A stretch of 64,000 bases of DNA from Aspidiotus rigidus (taxonomy: Eukaryota; Arthropoda; Insecta; Hemiptera; Diaspididae). Of the stretch, positions 23,260 through 34,918 are shown one piece after another (positions within the stretch are counted from its first letter, which is position 1; each line of letters starts with the position of its first letter). The stretch covers positions 744,001-808,000 of the forward strand of contig JAVHKY010000058.1 of NCBI GenBank assembly GCA_035079385.1. Direction: 5' to 3'. The position numbers and the translations under genes were made by a program. The notes below the pieces were generated by a model. It was not told where the DNA came from. It ran no database searches and saw only the letters and a program-made list of their open reading frames with translations.

Positions 23260-24060
23260 AATAATAGGGTACACTCGCTGGCTCCCCAACAATGACAGCA
23301 AGAATCAGACCTTTGTATCTTCCTCCCTCCTCAATTCTATGGCACATCGAACATGGCTCTCTTCAACCCTGGGAACGAGAATTAGAGAACAACAAGACAC
23401 ACTGGCTGGCCCGCTCGCCAACCATGGTGGTCAGATACTGAAAACGATAGGGCAAACTAGTTGACTCACCAACAATTGGAGGCGGAATCAGAGAAGACAC
23501 ACTGGCCGGCTGGGTAACTATGGTAGCCAGATTCTGAAATCCAAGCACATCAACTGTGATAGACAAAATCAGAAAACAATAGGACATACTAGCTGACTCA
23601 ACAACAATGGGAGCAAGAATCAGAGAACAATAAGACACACTAGCCGACACATCAACCCCGAGGGCCAGAATCGGAGAAGCATAGAAAAGACCAGGTAACT
23701 CACCAACCGTAGGAGCTAGATTCAGAAAACAAAGAATAGACTGGGTCTTGGTCCCAACTGTAGCCTCAGACTTAGAAAACGATAGGACGTAAACATTAGA
23801 GCCAGTATACGATATACTGGCTGGCTCACCAAATATGATAGACAGAATCAGAAAACAATAGGACATATCGACTGGGTGCATCAACTATGACGACCGGAAT
23901 GAGACAACGATAGGCATCGTAGCAGACTCGACAACCCTGGGAACAAAATTAGAAAACAATAAGACAGACAGGCTGACTCAACCACCATGGGAACTAGAAT
24001 TAGAAAACAATACAACACACTGACTGGCTCACCAAATCCGAGAGCTTACCTACCTTCGCA
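23260..24060. repeat. ~55-60 bp minisatellite
   Basis: About a dozen units of the form GGCTCACCAACCATGGGAGC followed by CAGAATCAGAGAACAATAAG and ACACACTGG. Units differ by substitutions and small indels. A 173-codon frame on the minus strand (23363-23884) is open only because many unit lengths are near multiples of three; its protein is a series of diverged repeats such as ASVSYCSLILAPIV. It has no start context, splice site or known domain. Confidence 0.8.
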
Positions 24061-24880
24061 GCAAGGATGAAAACTGTAGAGAACGTAGAAAAACTTTCTA
24101 GACCTTGATTTTTGGAATCCTTCTCATCCATAAAGTTCCTATCATATCACAGTGCCTCTAAATTATTCATTACAATTAGTCGATGCGAGACCATCAGATC
24201 AAGCTTTCTTAAAATATCTTTCAACCCTACAAAACCGTTGCGTTGTAAAAAGTAAGAGCGTTTCACAAACCAAAACGAAGCGGTTTCAAAAAGTTTCAAA
24301 ATGGTAGCCGTATTTCTCCCAGTCTGTTGACCACTTGAACGTTTCCGATGATTGGAAAAGTACGGTTTCCCTCATTTAGCAGATATCCACGGCTAAAAAA
24401 AGTTTCAGAAGCAATTTAAGGAGCGCTGAACCTTGAAGTATAAGAAATGAACTATAAAAGTTGGCGTGTGCGAGTGAGTACGCGGCGTACGTTCCTTACC
24501 ACCAATAAGGGGACAGGAGTAAACGGAGAATCGACTCCTATTATCGAATGATACGTGGAGTCGCGCAACCTGCTGCTGGAAAGTGAACTTAGTAAATTAT
24601 AGGTAGCGTATAAAGTTTTCCAGATTAGTTTTAACGAAACTGAAAACGGATTTGAAAGTTTTTAGTAATCTTTGTTGCTCCCGCAGTTGTAGTGAGCAAG
24701 ATTAAACGCTCCGCTTAACAGAGGGAAATACGTGTGTACATAATTTAAATTGCGTAGTCTATTATCATCGTCTGTACGTACGCGAACTTTCCGCAATATT
24801 TAGAGTATTTTCGAAATACGCACGTATCGACCATATTAGATAAGCCGCACAACCGAAAGAGAAATGAAATTGAAAAATAA
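24061..24880. other. No gene recognised
   Basis: Single-copy-looking sequence. It becomes CpG-richer after 24480, approaching the candidate exon at 24881. Confidence 0.35.
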
Positions 24881-25060
24881 ACACCGGTAAAAGCGGATCT
24901 TTTAAGAATAAAAATCGCTTTACGTGACCAACATCGGAATCACTTCGATATTGCGGACGTAATAGCAGCTATTCGAGTTTTTGTAAAATCCGCGAAACCT
25001 GAAAAGCAATCTTCAAAAGACTCCGCGAAGGATGATAAGAAAGGTTCGACGAAGACGTAA
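24881..25060 (+). CDS. Probable terminal exon of an unidentified protein
   Basis: Open frame of up to 59 codons ending in TAA at 25058-25060. It contains LLRIKIALRDQHRNHFDIAD, VIAAIRVFVKSAKPEK and a lysine/serine-rich tail SSKDSAKDDKKGSTKT. The first part is amphipathic-helix-like and the tail is a typical disordered basic C-terminus. Codons such as GCG, TCG, ACG, CGT and GAT resemble the fibronectin exons at 60748-61256 rather than the surrounding AT-rich repeats. There is no ATG; acceptor-like AAAAG (about 24893) or TTTTAAG (about 24906) could open the exon. Function unknown. Confidence 0.4.
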   Translation, partial: TPVKADLLRIKIALRDQHRNHFDIADVIAAIRVFVKSAKPEKQSSKDSAKDDKKGSTKT

Positions 25061-25640
25061 AAACGCGGGAAGTAAAACACTATTAACAAATTTTAGGTAA
25101 CATTCTAAAAGGAGGAAAAATACGAGCGAAAGAAAAAAGATTAATGTATTAGAAAATTCGATGTTATATAGGGAGTTTCTATCTCTCTCGCACTTTCTTC
25201 CTTGGCATTCGATTGGAAAAGAGATGAATAAGAAGAAAGAAAAAAAGTGGTTAAAATAAAGCTGAGAAAAGACGTAACGAAACTATTAAAAACTTATGTT
25301 TGAACTTTTAAGCGATGTAAGTCCATCTAACATCTCGAAGATTGAGTTTCAGAATGTCCTTTTTTTATGCGACTCGATCCATTTTTGATCTAGAAAACGA
25401 GGAAGATTCACAATAGCTATTATTAATTCGTAGATGTACCATGCACGGTTGGTGAACGTCGTCATCCAAAAAGTAGAACTGACCTTAAATCGAGCACAAA
25501 TCAGCTGTCTTGAAACGTCGGGAATTTATTCTCCGGAAGACTTCTTTGGTCCGCGTACCAGCCCGTGATCAACTCTAAGTTCGCCTACAATAATTCGAAT
25601 TTTTAGTCAGTCTTCTCTCAAATTGAGAGAAACAACTGGG
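25061..25640. other. No gene recognised
   Basis: Single-copy-looking 3' flank of the candidate exon, with A-rich stretches. Nothing further supported. Confidence 0.35.
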
Positions 25641-25649
25641 GCTCCTTAA

Positions 25650-26423
25650 TTTATGATGAGCCAAAACGAACATTTCTTGAGATCTCAACTTTGGTTGGTC
25701 TCTCTTTTTCTGAAAAGCGAATTCCAAGAGCGAGCGCTCCCTGCCAGTTGAACAGGTTCATCGTTGGTGTTTGTTAGGTCACACCCATATGCACGGAATG
25801 CAAAGTTCACTCGCTCGGTCTTCCGCGCATTTGGTGGTCTCCAGTTGACTGTTTTGGTGACTGCTGTTTGTACTGTGTAGTCTCCTGTTTGCGACGGTGC
25901 GGTGTAACATTTGTGCAATGAGAGTACTACAGTATCATCTGTGAAAGTGGCAAGTCAGAATATCAGTGGTGTAAAGGAGACTGCCCTGTGGTACTTCTGC
26001 TGCGACTGTTTTGGCTTCTCCATCGTTGTGCTCTATCGCTGAGGCAAGACTTTGGGATTCTCATACAAGACTCTGTCGAAAGCTTGACTAAATCTAGGAA
26101 AATAGAGGGACAAAACATTTTCTTATAGTTGCACCGACTCGACGAACTTGTTCAGTGAGTTCTTGTCTCTGAATCCAAATGGGTGGTTAGGAATCAATTG
26201 TTTATCTTCGACAATTTTCAAGAGTCGCAGGGTGTACAGTTTCTCAAACAGCTTGGACACCACCGGATGGAGTGATGTGGGTTCTGCCGTAGGTTTATCT
26301 AGTTTTGGTATCACAGGTAGTTTCCACGGTTTGGAAACATATCGGAGTCTTAGTACCACACTGTACAAATAAGTTAGCATTCCTAATGGGGAATAATTAA
26401 ACGCACGCTCTAAAGAAGAGATG
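25650..26423 (-). pseudogene. Jockey-like reverse transcriptase fragment
   Basis: Minus-strand reading gives, in order, SKPWKLPVIPKLDKPTAEPT, SKLFEKLYTLRLLKI, IPNHPFGFRDKNS (26123-26395), then after a stop a SQAFDRVLYENPKVL block, then ATFTDDTVVLS (family F/Y-A-D-D), then a block including VNWRPPNARKTERVNFAFR (25685-25918). These are RT motifs 1-6 of Jockey-clade ORF2 in correct order. The RPISLL segment expected between blocks 1 and 2 is missing, the active-site alanine is threonine, and there are stops and frame changes. It ends at the MULE-like element boundary at 26424. Confidence 0.8.
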
Positions 26424-27611
26424 AGCACAGCTAATAATGAAAAAATAGAACAGCTAATTCGAAAGGAATCACTATCTTTTCAATACACATCCACAGCAAA
26501 TTACAAACATCTATTTCTGTAATCGAAGCTTCATTTTTATGAGTCACCTAACTTCAAAAAGAAATGTTCTACACATCTAATTTATCTGCAATGAGTGATG
26601 ATAATTTTGACATGCTGAAACTGGTTACATTGTACCGACAAAGTTGCTAGGTAGAACAGGTACAGCTACTCATTTTCATTCGGATCAAAAGTCAATGGCT
26701 CGACAAGAACTACGGATGGTATGAGGGAGCGGCTGGTGTTGGATATCCATCCACTAATAATGGCCTGGAATCTACTAACTCTACAATTAAGAAGGAATGT
26801 ACGATAAGAGAACGACTACCGCTAGGACAGTTCTTGCACTGCATTCTCGACCTTGTCGCGTCCTGGTCCGAACATAGAAACGAAAATTCAACAAACTGCA
26901 TTCAATTTGCGACCGTCCCCGCTATGCCGCTTCGTGTATGGACAAAGGCCTATCACTGGGCCTTGGCTAACCAGAAAGTGCTGAAAGGATCTAATAATAC
27001 AGCAGGACATGAGCAGTACTACACAGCTTCAAGTAAATCAGGAAAAACACTCAGTCGGCATATTCTTGATGAATTTTTTACAAAAAATGGAAAGTGGAAA
27101 TCTGACGAATTTGTACAATACAATTACAGCATATGGTTCATTGATATCAATCGTCATTCAGTTTATGAGTCGTCGTGCTCGTGCCCCATATTCCTGAAGG
27201 AATCATGTTGTAAACATTCCCTGGGCATGCTTATACGACTGAAGTTAGTAGATGTGCCAACAAAGGCGAAGAACGTACCCGTAGGACGAAAACGAAAACG
27301 AGGTCGCCCGTCTAAAGCCAAACGTGCACTTCTCGTTCAATAAAATATTACGGGTACCGGTACCTATAACTGTTCAACAATTTGTGTATTTTGATTGTAA
27401 TGAAACCTGTTTTTTTAATTTTTTTTTTAATTTGATTTTTTTTTATGTATAATGTACTGATTTGATGTTCTCCGTATTTTCAGATGTTCAATATAATTTT
27501 TAGCTTCATGTTTGCATTATTTACTTTGCATACTCATTATTAGCTGTTCTATGTTTGTTTCGGCGTGCTACGCATTTAAAAGCTGCTGATGTATACATTT
27601 TTAGCTGTGCT
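26424..27611 (+). mobile_element. MULE-like DNA transposon, internally deleted
   Basis: Ends share an inverted motif: AGCACAGCTAATAATG on the left, and the complement of AGCACAGCTAAAAATG on the right (about 27596-27611). A second inverted motif, ATAGAACAGCTAAT, lies just inside each end (26447-26460 and about 27540-27553). Between them is the C-terminal part of a transposase. The left end abuts the Jockey fragment, suggesting insertion into it. No clean 9-base target duplication is visible. Confidence 0.6.
26651..27343 (+). pseudogene. MULE-type transposase C-terminal part with SWIM zinc finger
   Basis: Open frame running from just after a TAG (26648-26650) to TAA (27341-27343). It contains WYEGAAGVGYPSTNNGLES, IKKECTIRERLPLGQF, and a SWIM zinc finger CSCPIFLKESCCKHSLGML (C-x-C...C-x-H), ending with a basic RKRKRGRPSKAKR tail. 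In the family (Mutator-like transposases and domesticated relatives) this is the end of the protein, after the DDE domain and the GLE(S/A)(T/N)N motif. The catalytic DDE portion upstream is absent or degraded, so this is a 5'-truncated relic. The tail resembles a nuclear localisation or AT-hook-like segment. Confidence 0.8.
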
Positions 27612-27639
27612 GATAAATCACACCCATTCCTAATTCTTT

Positions 27640-28790
27640 GCAAAAGAGTTCTTACAGTATGCAGTTGATTTTTAGTTCTCTAGAAATGTGTGCTGGTCGA
27701 CTTGAAATTCACCTCAAATCGACATTGACCTGGAGTTGATTTTGAGTCTACTTATTTATTTATTTTTTAAATTAATTCATCTATTTGTGGACTAGCAGTT
27801 AAACTATTTACACAAAACTTTCACATAATTTAAGACGAGAGAGTAGAATACCAATAGATTAAGTTAAAAATATTAGTAATTCTAACTATCAAAAATAATA
27901 TGGGTACGCCGCAGTCTGCGGGTCTGCGTACAAGTGTCCAGCAAGTGGGTGGCCTAAGTATTAGGATGAATATGGAAACGCTTAATGTACTGCTCAACAT
28001 AAGGTGTCCAACGATGAGTCATCGTGAAGTAGCTTATTAGAAATGTACCAGGGAGCATTGGTGACTGCTCTGAGCACCTTATTTTGGAAGCGCTGATGTA
28101 TTATTAAGTTGTTACTGGGTTTGAATGGAAATTATTATTGACCTGAAATCGACTGCTCTATATTGCGTTAATCAACGGTCAATTTTTAGTTCTTCAGAAA
28201 TGTATGCTATTTCACATGAAATTAAGCTCAAATTGACATTGACCTGGAGTTGATTTTGAGTCGCTTTATCCAAATTTTTATTGACCTGAAATTGACCGTA
28301 TTATGTTGCGTCAATTAAAACAGTTGATTTTTAGCTCTCTAGAAATGTATGCTGGTTGACTTGAATTGATTTTAATCTGGAGTCAATTTTCAGTCTTCTC
28401 CTTTTCAGCATTTTGTCTGTTTGGTGACTTCAATACTTGCATACAAAATATTTTTTAGATCATATATTGGCTGCTTCACCATTAAGAATTCAATTATACT
28501 TGACCAGCGTAGCATTGGTAGAATTGACGCAATTTTGACAGTCAATATCAAAAATCTGGTAGAAAGAAATCAACTCAGTTTGAGCAAGATCATGAAAATT
28601 TGTCAGATTGTACGCACTTGATATCCAGGCAAGTTCTGCGTCTTTTGCGAGTCTTTCAACTATGAGTGACGTATAAATTGACCCAAAACCGACCATGAGT
28701 CGACTCATGTCGACGTCGACAATGAATCAATGGAACAAAATGAGTTGGTCGATTTCAAGTCGACGTCCTTTATATTGTGGCTTCAAAACT
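27640..28790. repeat. TCGA-rich satellite with nested Jockey insertion
   Basis: Units with GTTCTCTAGAAATGTGTGCTGG (about 27675), TTCTTCAGAAATGTATGCTA (about 28190) and CTCTCTAGAAATGTATGCTGG (about 28335); the last two are about 147 bases apart. Orientation as at 14590-15600. Frames at 28421-28708 lie in the decayed edge of the array. Confidence 0.8.
27755..28127 (-). pseudogene. 5'-truncated Jockey-like retrotransposon 3' end
   Basis: Minus-strand reading gives QRFQNKVLRAVTNAPWYISN, then a short spacer, YIKRFHIHPNT, a stop, then ATHLLDTCTQTRRLRRTHI. This matches the C-terminal end of Jockey-clade ORF2 (R-Q-x-K-x-L-R, N-A-P-W-Y-x-x-N, H-P-N, R-R-L-R-R). It is followed by an AT-rich 3' UTR and a tail of AAATAAATAAATAAG type at about 27755-27775. 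The insertion splits a satellite unit: the phrase GATTTTGAGTC(T/G)(A/C)CTT is on the left and ATTGACCTGAAAT on the right. Confidence 0.8.
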
Positions 28791-29229
28791 GATATTGTCA
28801 TCGACTTTTTTTTGTTTTTTAATTTTTTCTTTTTCATCCTTGAAATCTCTATTTTTGAATGAAATAATTTCTGAGATTGGAATTTCAATAGTTATCCCGA
28901 AAAACACCATTTTCAAGGGACAAACCCAACTAACTGGGTCTAAAGTAGGAACTGTATGGACTAGAACTAATGGATTGCGATATATTGCGTCAATCGAGGA
29001 TCAGAGCTTGATTCGGTGGAGCATTAGCTTTTAGATAATGGAAACTTTAGCTGCCAATATGTGCCAATAGTAGACTTATACAAATAATTCATTAAATAAC
29101 ACGAGTTTGTAACAAAATTTGAAAGGAACATTGTCAGTTGGCGGTAGTGGTAGAACTACGCTGCAGCTGCGTGTTCAATGATAAGAGTGAATAGAATTTG
29201 AGCTCGTATTACAAATTAATGGCTCTAAT
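28791..29229. other. No gene recognised
   Basis: An 85-codon frame at 28777-29034 (+) starts inside the satellite edge and has a hydrophobic N-terminal stretch only because of a T-run. Nothing supports it. Confidence 0.35.
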
Positions 29230-29550
29230 TTTCATGAAAAAATGTTTTCTTATTGGAAAAATTGTTTGTTTCTAAAAAAAACATGTTTTTTTTTGTGAAA
29301 AATATGTTTGTTGAAATTATACAGTAAAATTACTGTCAAATTTAGATTCAGTGGTCTACAAAATGAAAAAATGATTTTTCCACAGAATTCCACGACAAAA
29401 CATGTTTTTTCAACTGGAAAACATTTGAAAAACATGTTTGTTACAGTTTGATAGCAAAATTTTTGCCAAATCAAGGTTCAAATTATGAAATACAGAAGTG
29501 AAATATTTTCACAAGAAAAGCAAAAAAACATGGTTTTTGCTCAAAAGAAC

Positions 29551-29590
<40 letters not shown>

Positions 29591-30330
29591 AGAAACATCT
29601 ATGTTATAGTTTGATAGCAAAGATTTTGCTAAATTAGGATTCAGTAATCCAATACTTAAGTAAATCACTTACATTTTCACCAGAAAAAAAAAACAAAAAA
29701 GCTAGTTTTTCCTTGAAGAAACATAATATGTTTTGTTTTGCAAAAAACATGTAGCAAAATTTCTGCCGAATCAAGATTCAAAGTATCCGATACAGAAGTA
29801 AAATATTTTCACAAGAAAAACAATAAACATGGTTTTTACTCGAAAAAACTTTTTTTTTTTTTTTTTTTTGTGAAAAATATCTTTGTTATAGTTTGGTAGC
29901 AAAGATTTGCCAAATAAGGATTCAGTAATCCAATACATGAGTAAAACTTATTTTCACAAAAAAAGAAAAAAAAAAAAAAAAACAGTTTTTCCTTTAAAAA
30001 ACATGTTTTTTTTTTTTTTAAAGGAAACATCTATGTTATAGTTTGATAGCAAAGATTTTGCCAAATTAGGATTCAGTAATCCAATAATTAAGTAAATCAC
30101 TTACGTTTTCACCAGAAAAAAAAAACAAAAAGCTAGTTTTTCCTTAAAGAAACATATGTTTTGTTTTGCGAAAAACATGTCTGTTACAGTTCGGTAGCAA
30201 AATTTCTGCCAAATTTCAAATCCGTGGTTCAAAACATGACTAAAATAATAACATTTTCACAAAATGAAAAAAAACATTTTTTTTTCCTTGAAAAAACATG
30301 TTCTTAGAAGTTGCATGATAGAATTGCTAC
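29230..30330. repeat. ~125-165 bp tandem array, A/T-homopolymer rich
   Basis: Seven units with AACATGTTTTTTTT, GAAAAACATGTTTGTTACAG, TTTGATAGCAAAATTTTTGCC, AAATTAGGATTCAGTAATCC, and TATTTTCACAAGAAAA. GTTATAGTTTGATAGC-like anchors recur near 29310, 29435, 29600, 29745, 29880, 30032 and 30177. Length variation comes mainly from poly-A and poly-T tracts. The open frames here (lysine/phenylalanine-rich) are artefacts. Confidence 0.85.
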
Positions 30331-30710
30331 TATATTCGGATTCTGCGACCCGAAAAGCGGGTATACTTGAAGTCCTGAAATTTCGGCCGCAAAAAATCAT
30401 TTCTGGATCAGTGTGCGTCCTTGACTATCATTCTCTGATACAGTAGGTGTCAGTAGAGGTCAAAGAACTCTCTCGTCATTTTGCATGACCTACCGCTAGC
30501 GGGAGGGGCTGAAGAATATGGGTGGAAAAGGAATAAAGACTACGCGCGCCTACTACTGCCTTGCTGTCTGTTTCTGTTTCAATTTTCTCATGACCAGTGC
30601 GTGATTTTTTTGTTATTATTTGAATTATTAGTGTCGAAGTAGATGTTCTTTCTTCAAGACAGTATCGGCCTACCTGTTATTTTTTTCGCGTGAAATGCGA
30701 GTAATTTAGG

Positions 30711-30905
30711 ATGGATTTGAATAATTTATCGGAAGCTTCAACAAGCTTTGATTCAAAATCAAGATTTTTTGATAAAGTTAAGTCTTCTGACCTAAAAATA
30801 CCAAACTTCATGTCCGTTCGTATCCGTCTTGATGAGTTACACGCGGTTGAATGTGAACTGAATATTAAAAATTGCTATGGAAAGGCATTATGTAGTCTAA
30901 GATGA
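30711..30905 (+). CDS. Unidentified 64-codon ORF with ATG (weak)
   Basis: Starts at a real ATG (MDLNNLSEASTSFDSKSRF) in a CpG-bearing context and ends with TGA. It is serine-rich at the start and then mixed. The 5' flank has a plausible leader but no identifiable promoter, and no splice donor is obvious before the stop. Could be the first exon of a gene or a transposon ORF start. No family recognised. Confidence 0.2.
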   Translation: MDLNNLSEASTSFDSKSRFFDKVKSSDLKIPNFMSVRIRLDELHAVECELNIKNCYGKALCSLR

Positions 30906-33900
30906 AATTACTTTTCTTTTTCTTTTACTGAGATGTGTTGCAAAAATCTGTAAATAGCCTTATTTTGAACACAAAATCTCATCTCACCTAAAAATTGTTT
31001 TCATTTACAAGAAACCAATGTTTAGCCTGTGGGAACATAATTTTTAAATTCTTCAAATTAATGATACACTTTTTTCAAAGCCTCACTATTGAGTGAAAAA
31101 CACGTGTCCACTAGTCCAGGCGCAAACTGAATTCCTCGCTGGTGAAAGAGGGAGTGACGGAGGCGAAACGCGTAATAAGAATTTGTGAATATTACCTAAA
31201 TTATGCCTTGATATAATTTTCATACAACTCAAGTTTTTTGAACATACCAAAGTATAATTGATAGAATTCTCTTCTAGTGATATGATTTCTTTCCAAACGC
31301 TGGTTTTAAAGCCTCTGTGAAGATTTATATTATTATACCAGTCCTGTAGAAGTCCGCATTATTTCGTCAATGTTTATTAACTCAAAAAAGTTGACTGACC
31401 GTGTATCGTCTTTATATTATTTTCTCTTTGTTTTATTTGTGAAGAGAAAAGAAAACGTGATTCTCTCGACTAAAATGACACTGGAAAAAATTCGACAACA
31501 GTATTATGCGATTTCGACACGCATTACACCATTTCTACCCTTCTTATCTTTCTTTATATTTATTTTTTCGTTTTTCTCCTCCCTTTCGTATAGGATGTTG
31601 AAATTGGCAGGGTTTTGTAAATTAAATGAATGAGAACCCGATGCTCCCATCGAGTAAGACTATTATGATAGGCGTGGTAGAAATGCGTGTCTATTACCAA
31701 ATCCCATTATCTACTTTCATTCCCCGATAACGCCGCGCTAATCACGTTTCTCGTATTTTTTCCCAACATTTTTTTTTTTTTTTTTTTGCTCTGGACCTCT
31801 GTGCTTTACGGCGATACAAGGACGATGTGAGGAATTTTCGTAAAACTGAAGAAGATTTGTGAACGTACGGTGGAAAAAATGCTGACATTCGGCAAATAAA
31901 TAGACGAGGAGTAATCAGAATTTTTTTTTTTTTCTTCTTTTCTCAAATCGAGCTCGCGACAAGAATTACAGTATTTGAATTTGTACAGTGGTGCTATTGT
32001 ACATTTGTTGTATAGATAGCGAATAAGGGAAAAAGATTTAGTTTCGAGTTTATAATTGAAATAGTTTCTTGTGTCGTAACGTTTTCTTCTTTACAGTTCA
32101 ACGTCGTCGTCGTAAACAAAATATAATGAAAAACTTTTTCTTCCGCCTCTTCGCAAACATCACATTGCATTACTATGCTGTAACCAGGCACGAAAATAGT
32201 ATAATCACAACGTTCCCTCTCAACATTATAAATCCTGTTAATGCGGCCCGGTATTTACGTCTATATACGGTACGTTCCCAATTTTTGGGGGAGACTTTCC
32301 CTCTTTGACGTCCATCGAGTTCATATTGCGGTTCGTGATGCGTTCACCAAACTTCGAAAGGACAGGTAATGACTGTTTCGTTCCTCCCTCGTTTGCGATG
32401 TATACGATCTCTTCGCGCGTTTCTCCATTTGTATTCGCGAACCTCCTTCGCGTTTCAATTTTTATCTTTCTCGCCAATAAAATAACGAAAGTTTTATTCC
32501 ATTCATTCGGTATATTTTTTTCTCCAGTCAAGTAACACTTGTTTGAATCGACGAAAGCTTTCGCTATTTAAGAATTCTCGGCTAACACTCGAATAAATGT
32601 CTCGTCAATAAAACTAACAACTTTTACGCAGAAACGACGCCTGAGACAATATAGAAAACCGTGATTTGTTTCGCGATAATTTCTCTTTACCTAGTTCGTG
32701 CCGAACGACTGTACAACTCCGTGGCTTACCGTCGGGAACGAGACGCGGGCAAAGTTTTACAGATTTATAAGTTATTACACAGTTACCACTGCTAGGGTAC
32801 GATCAGTCAACAGAATGGAGAATACCTGACTGTACTTTAGAGGGAAGGTTTTGCCGCAACGTGAGAAAGTTAACGGGACAGTAACCCAGTGTTCTATTTG
32901 TTAACGAGTCCTAAACCGCGGAAAGTTTGTCGCGAAAATGGGGTATAGTCATTAACTAAGATTCTGAAAACGAAAGTAGGTAATGTTGTAAGTCGATCGA
33001 GGTGGAGGCTCAATTTCGATAGGTGGTCTATTAAAAAGTACCGAGGAGTACGAGGCATTTGAATACTTCACTCATTCAAGACCGTTGTGCTGGAACGGAG
33101 TTCAAATTTAACGCAGGTGTGACGACCAGATATTTCCCAATATAGGTCCAACCTACGTGAAGAGTCTCTTTACTTTCCATCATTTCCATTTGAATGACCT
33201 CGAATCTGTATTTCTAATTAGTTTCAAACGAAATGAATTCGAAAAAAAAGGAGGAAAAAAGTGTAAGTCGGCAATAACGTGGGATAGCGTTTAAACTATT
33301 TATACAGCTACATTAGCTCCTGCGCAAAAAAAAAAGAGAAAAACTTTTTAAGCCTTTGAAATTTTATCAAGAAAATAATACGTATGCAATCTTTAGATCC
33401 GCTGTAATACTGAAAATTAAATCAGTACTTTTACCTTCATTTTGAAAACTGAGAGATTAGAGAGAAGATGAAGAGAATGATGAGATCGTAGAATTTTCCA
33501 GTAGATGACTACAGCATTTTGTAGAGGAAAAAAAAAAAAAAAAAAAAGTTGAAATGAGAAACTCAATCCGTTAAGAGCATATTATTCTCTATACGACATC
33601 GGTTTCTTACTTGCTTTTGTTTCGACACCAGATCCTAGAGAAAAAGTTTTTAGTCGAGATCGTACTCTGTATCGGAGAATGGCTTCTCGATAGATTCTTG
33701 GTTTACGGCTTGACCAGGAGAATGAAGAGATATTCAGAAACACGAGGATCGTGTACTGAGGCATTATAGAACACGTGGACCAATTTCTAGAGAAAGCTCG
33801 AGAGCTGTATCTAAAGGAAATAGGCGTAATCTCACGTTGTCAGTGTTTACTTCGTTATTGGAAGAAAGTTAATAAAATCACAACATTAATTATTATTGCC

Positions 33901-34240
33901 TTGAGAGGCTGTTTTAAGATTTTATTACATACAAACAGAAATGCCCGTCCTTTGGACGGAACCCTTGTACGTACCTAACCCAAGCCTGTAATTTCTTAAA
34001 GTTCGACGATCCCTCTTCACCTGTCCAACTACTCATTCTCAATTGTTACCCTATCTATTCTCTGATCCCTACCCCTCCTTGAGAGGCCCTCTCCATCTTT
34101 TTCAATATTTTCTTTCATCCTCAATGCTTATCTGGTATGTTCTCTGGTTGATACGCCACCCTCAGAAATTTTCTCAATTCTCTGGATCTGTGAAAATCAC
34201 ACTTCCACACCTAAACATATTTATTTTCACTTGACTTGTG
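30906..34240. other. No gene recognised
   Basis: Mostly single-copy-looking sequence with homopolymers. Frames at 31370-31633 (+), 32069-32535 (both strands) and 33775-33978 (+) have no domain or consistent splice sites. At 31130-31170 the phrase AGTGACGGAGGCGAAACGCG recalls ribozyme-like ends of some retroelements but is isolated. Confidence 0.3.
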
Positions 34241-34249
34241 ACCGTACTG

Positions 34250-34907
34250 CCCGCATCGTAACACGGAACTATATTTGTCAACCAATCGTTAACTGTGAAC
34301 TTATTGTCCTATTATTGTCTTCTCGCTGTTGGACGGCACTTTAAATCAATCTTTAAAAAATTAATTAATAATCGTCAGCACTCGACTTGTCCCTGTGACA
34401 TTTCACTCACCAAAAAAATTATTCTCTGCAAAAAGTCGCATCCCGTTACTGATTGATAATGTTCCCAACTGATATCAGGCAGTAACCACCCACTTAACGC
34501 TTTCTCATCTATATCCGACTCTCCTCTCTTCGATCCACTATTCAGTATGCAAGGCAAGAGCTCAACAAAATCATCTGTTCTTCTTCCATGATAAACCATA
34601 TTACTCTTTTCTATCTGTCAATATACTCGCTTTTGAAGTAAATCAAGCCCTCGACGCACAGCGATCTAGCCCCACTCTCAGTCTCTGCGTTGAAGCTGGC
34701 AACTCTTCCTCCCTTCAGATGCCGCTTCCGAATTTTCATTGTTAATCTTCTTGTATCCACAGCTCAATTCATTCAGCTTCCAATCGACGCTCCCGCACTC
34801 CGCCCACATAACTCTCTCATCCTTCCTCTTAAGACTGAATTATTGAATCATCTCAAGCTGAACCAACTACCCACTATCATATCATCCACCTCTCTATCGC
34901 TAAACCT
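34250..34907 (+). pseudogene. Non-LTR retrotransposon ORF2 relic, left part
   Basis: Degenerate plus-strand reading includes NQALDAQRSSPTLSLCVEAGNSSLQ near 34640-34730 in pieces (VNQALDAQRSSPT, LCVEAGNSSLQMPL), resembling the post-RT segment of Jockey/R1-type ORF2 (T-P-x-x-A-L-x-V-E-A-G-x-x-P-L). It continues to the Penelope-like insertion point at 34908-34918, and the matching continuation appears at 37987. Many stops. Confidence 0.55.
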
Positions 34908-34918
34908 TCTCCCAAATA

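Noticed and set aside
29230..30330. Phenylalanine/lysine-rich small proteins
   Set aside because: Produced by homopolymer tracts in a tandem array.
31130..31175. Hammerhead-like AGTGACGGAGGCGAAACGCG
   Set aside because: The core nucleotides only partly agree, there is no retroelement coding sequence nearby, and no pairing partner was found.
32238..32535. Overlapping long frames on both strands
   Set aside because: Mutually contradictory and without domain, start or splice support.
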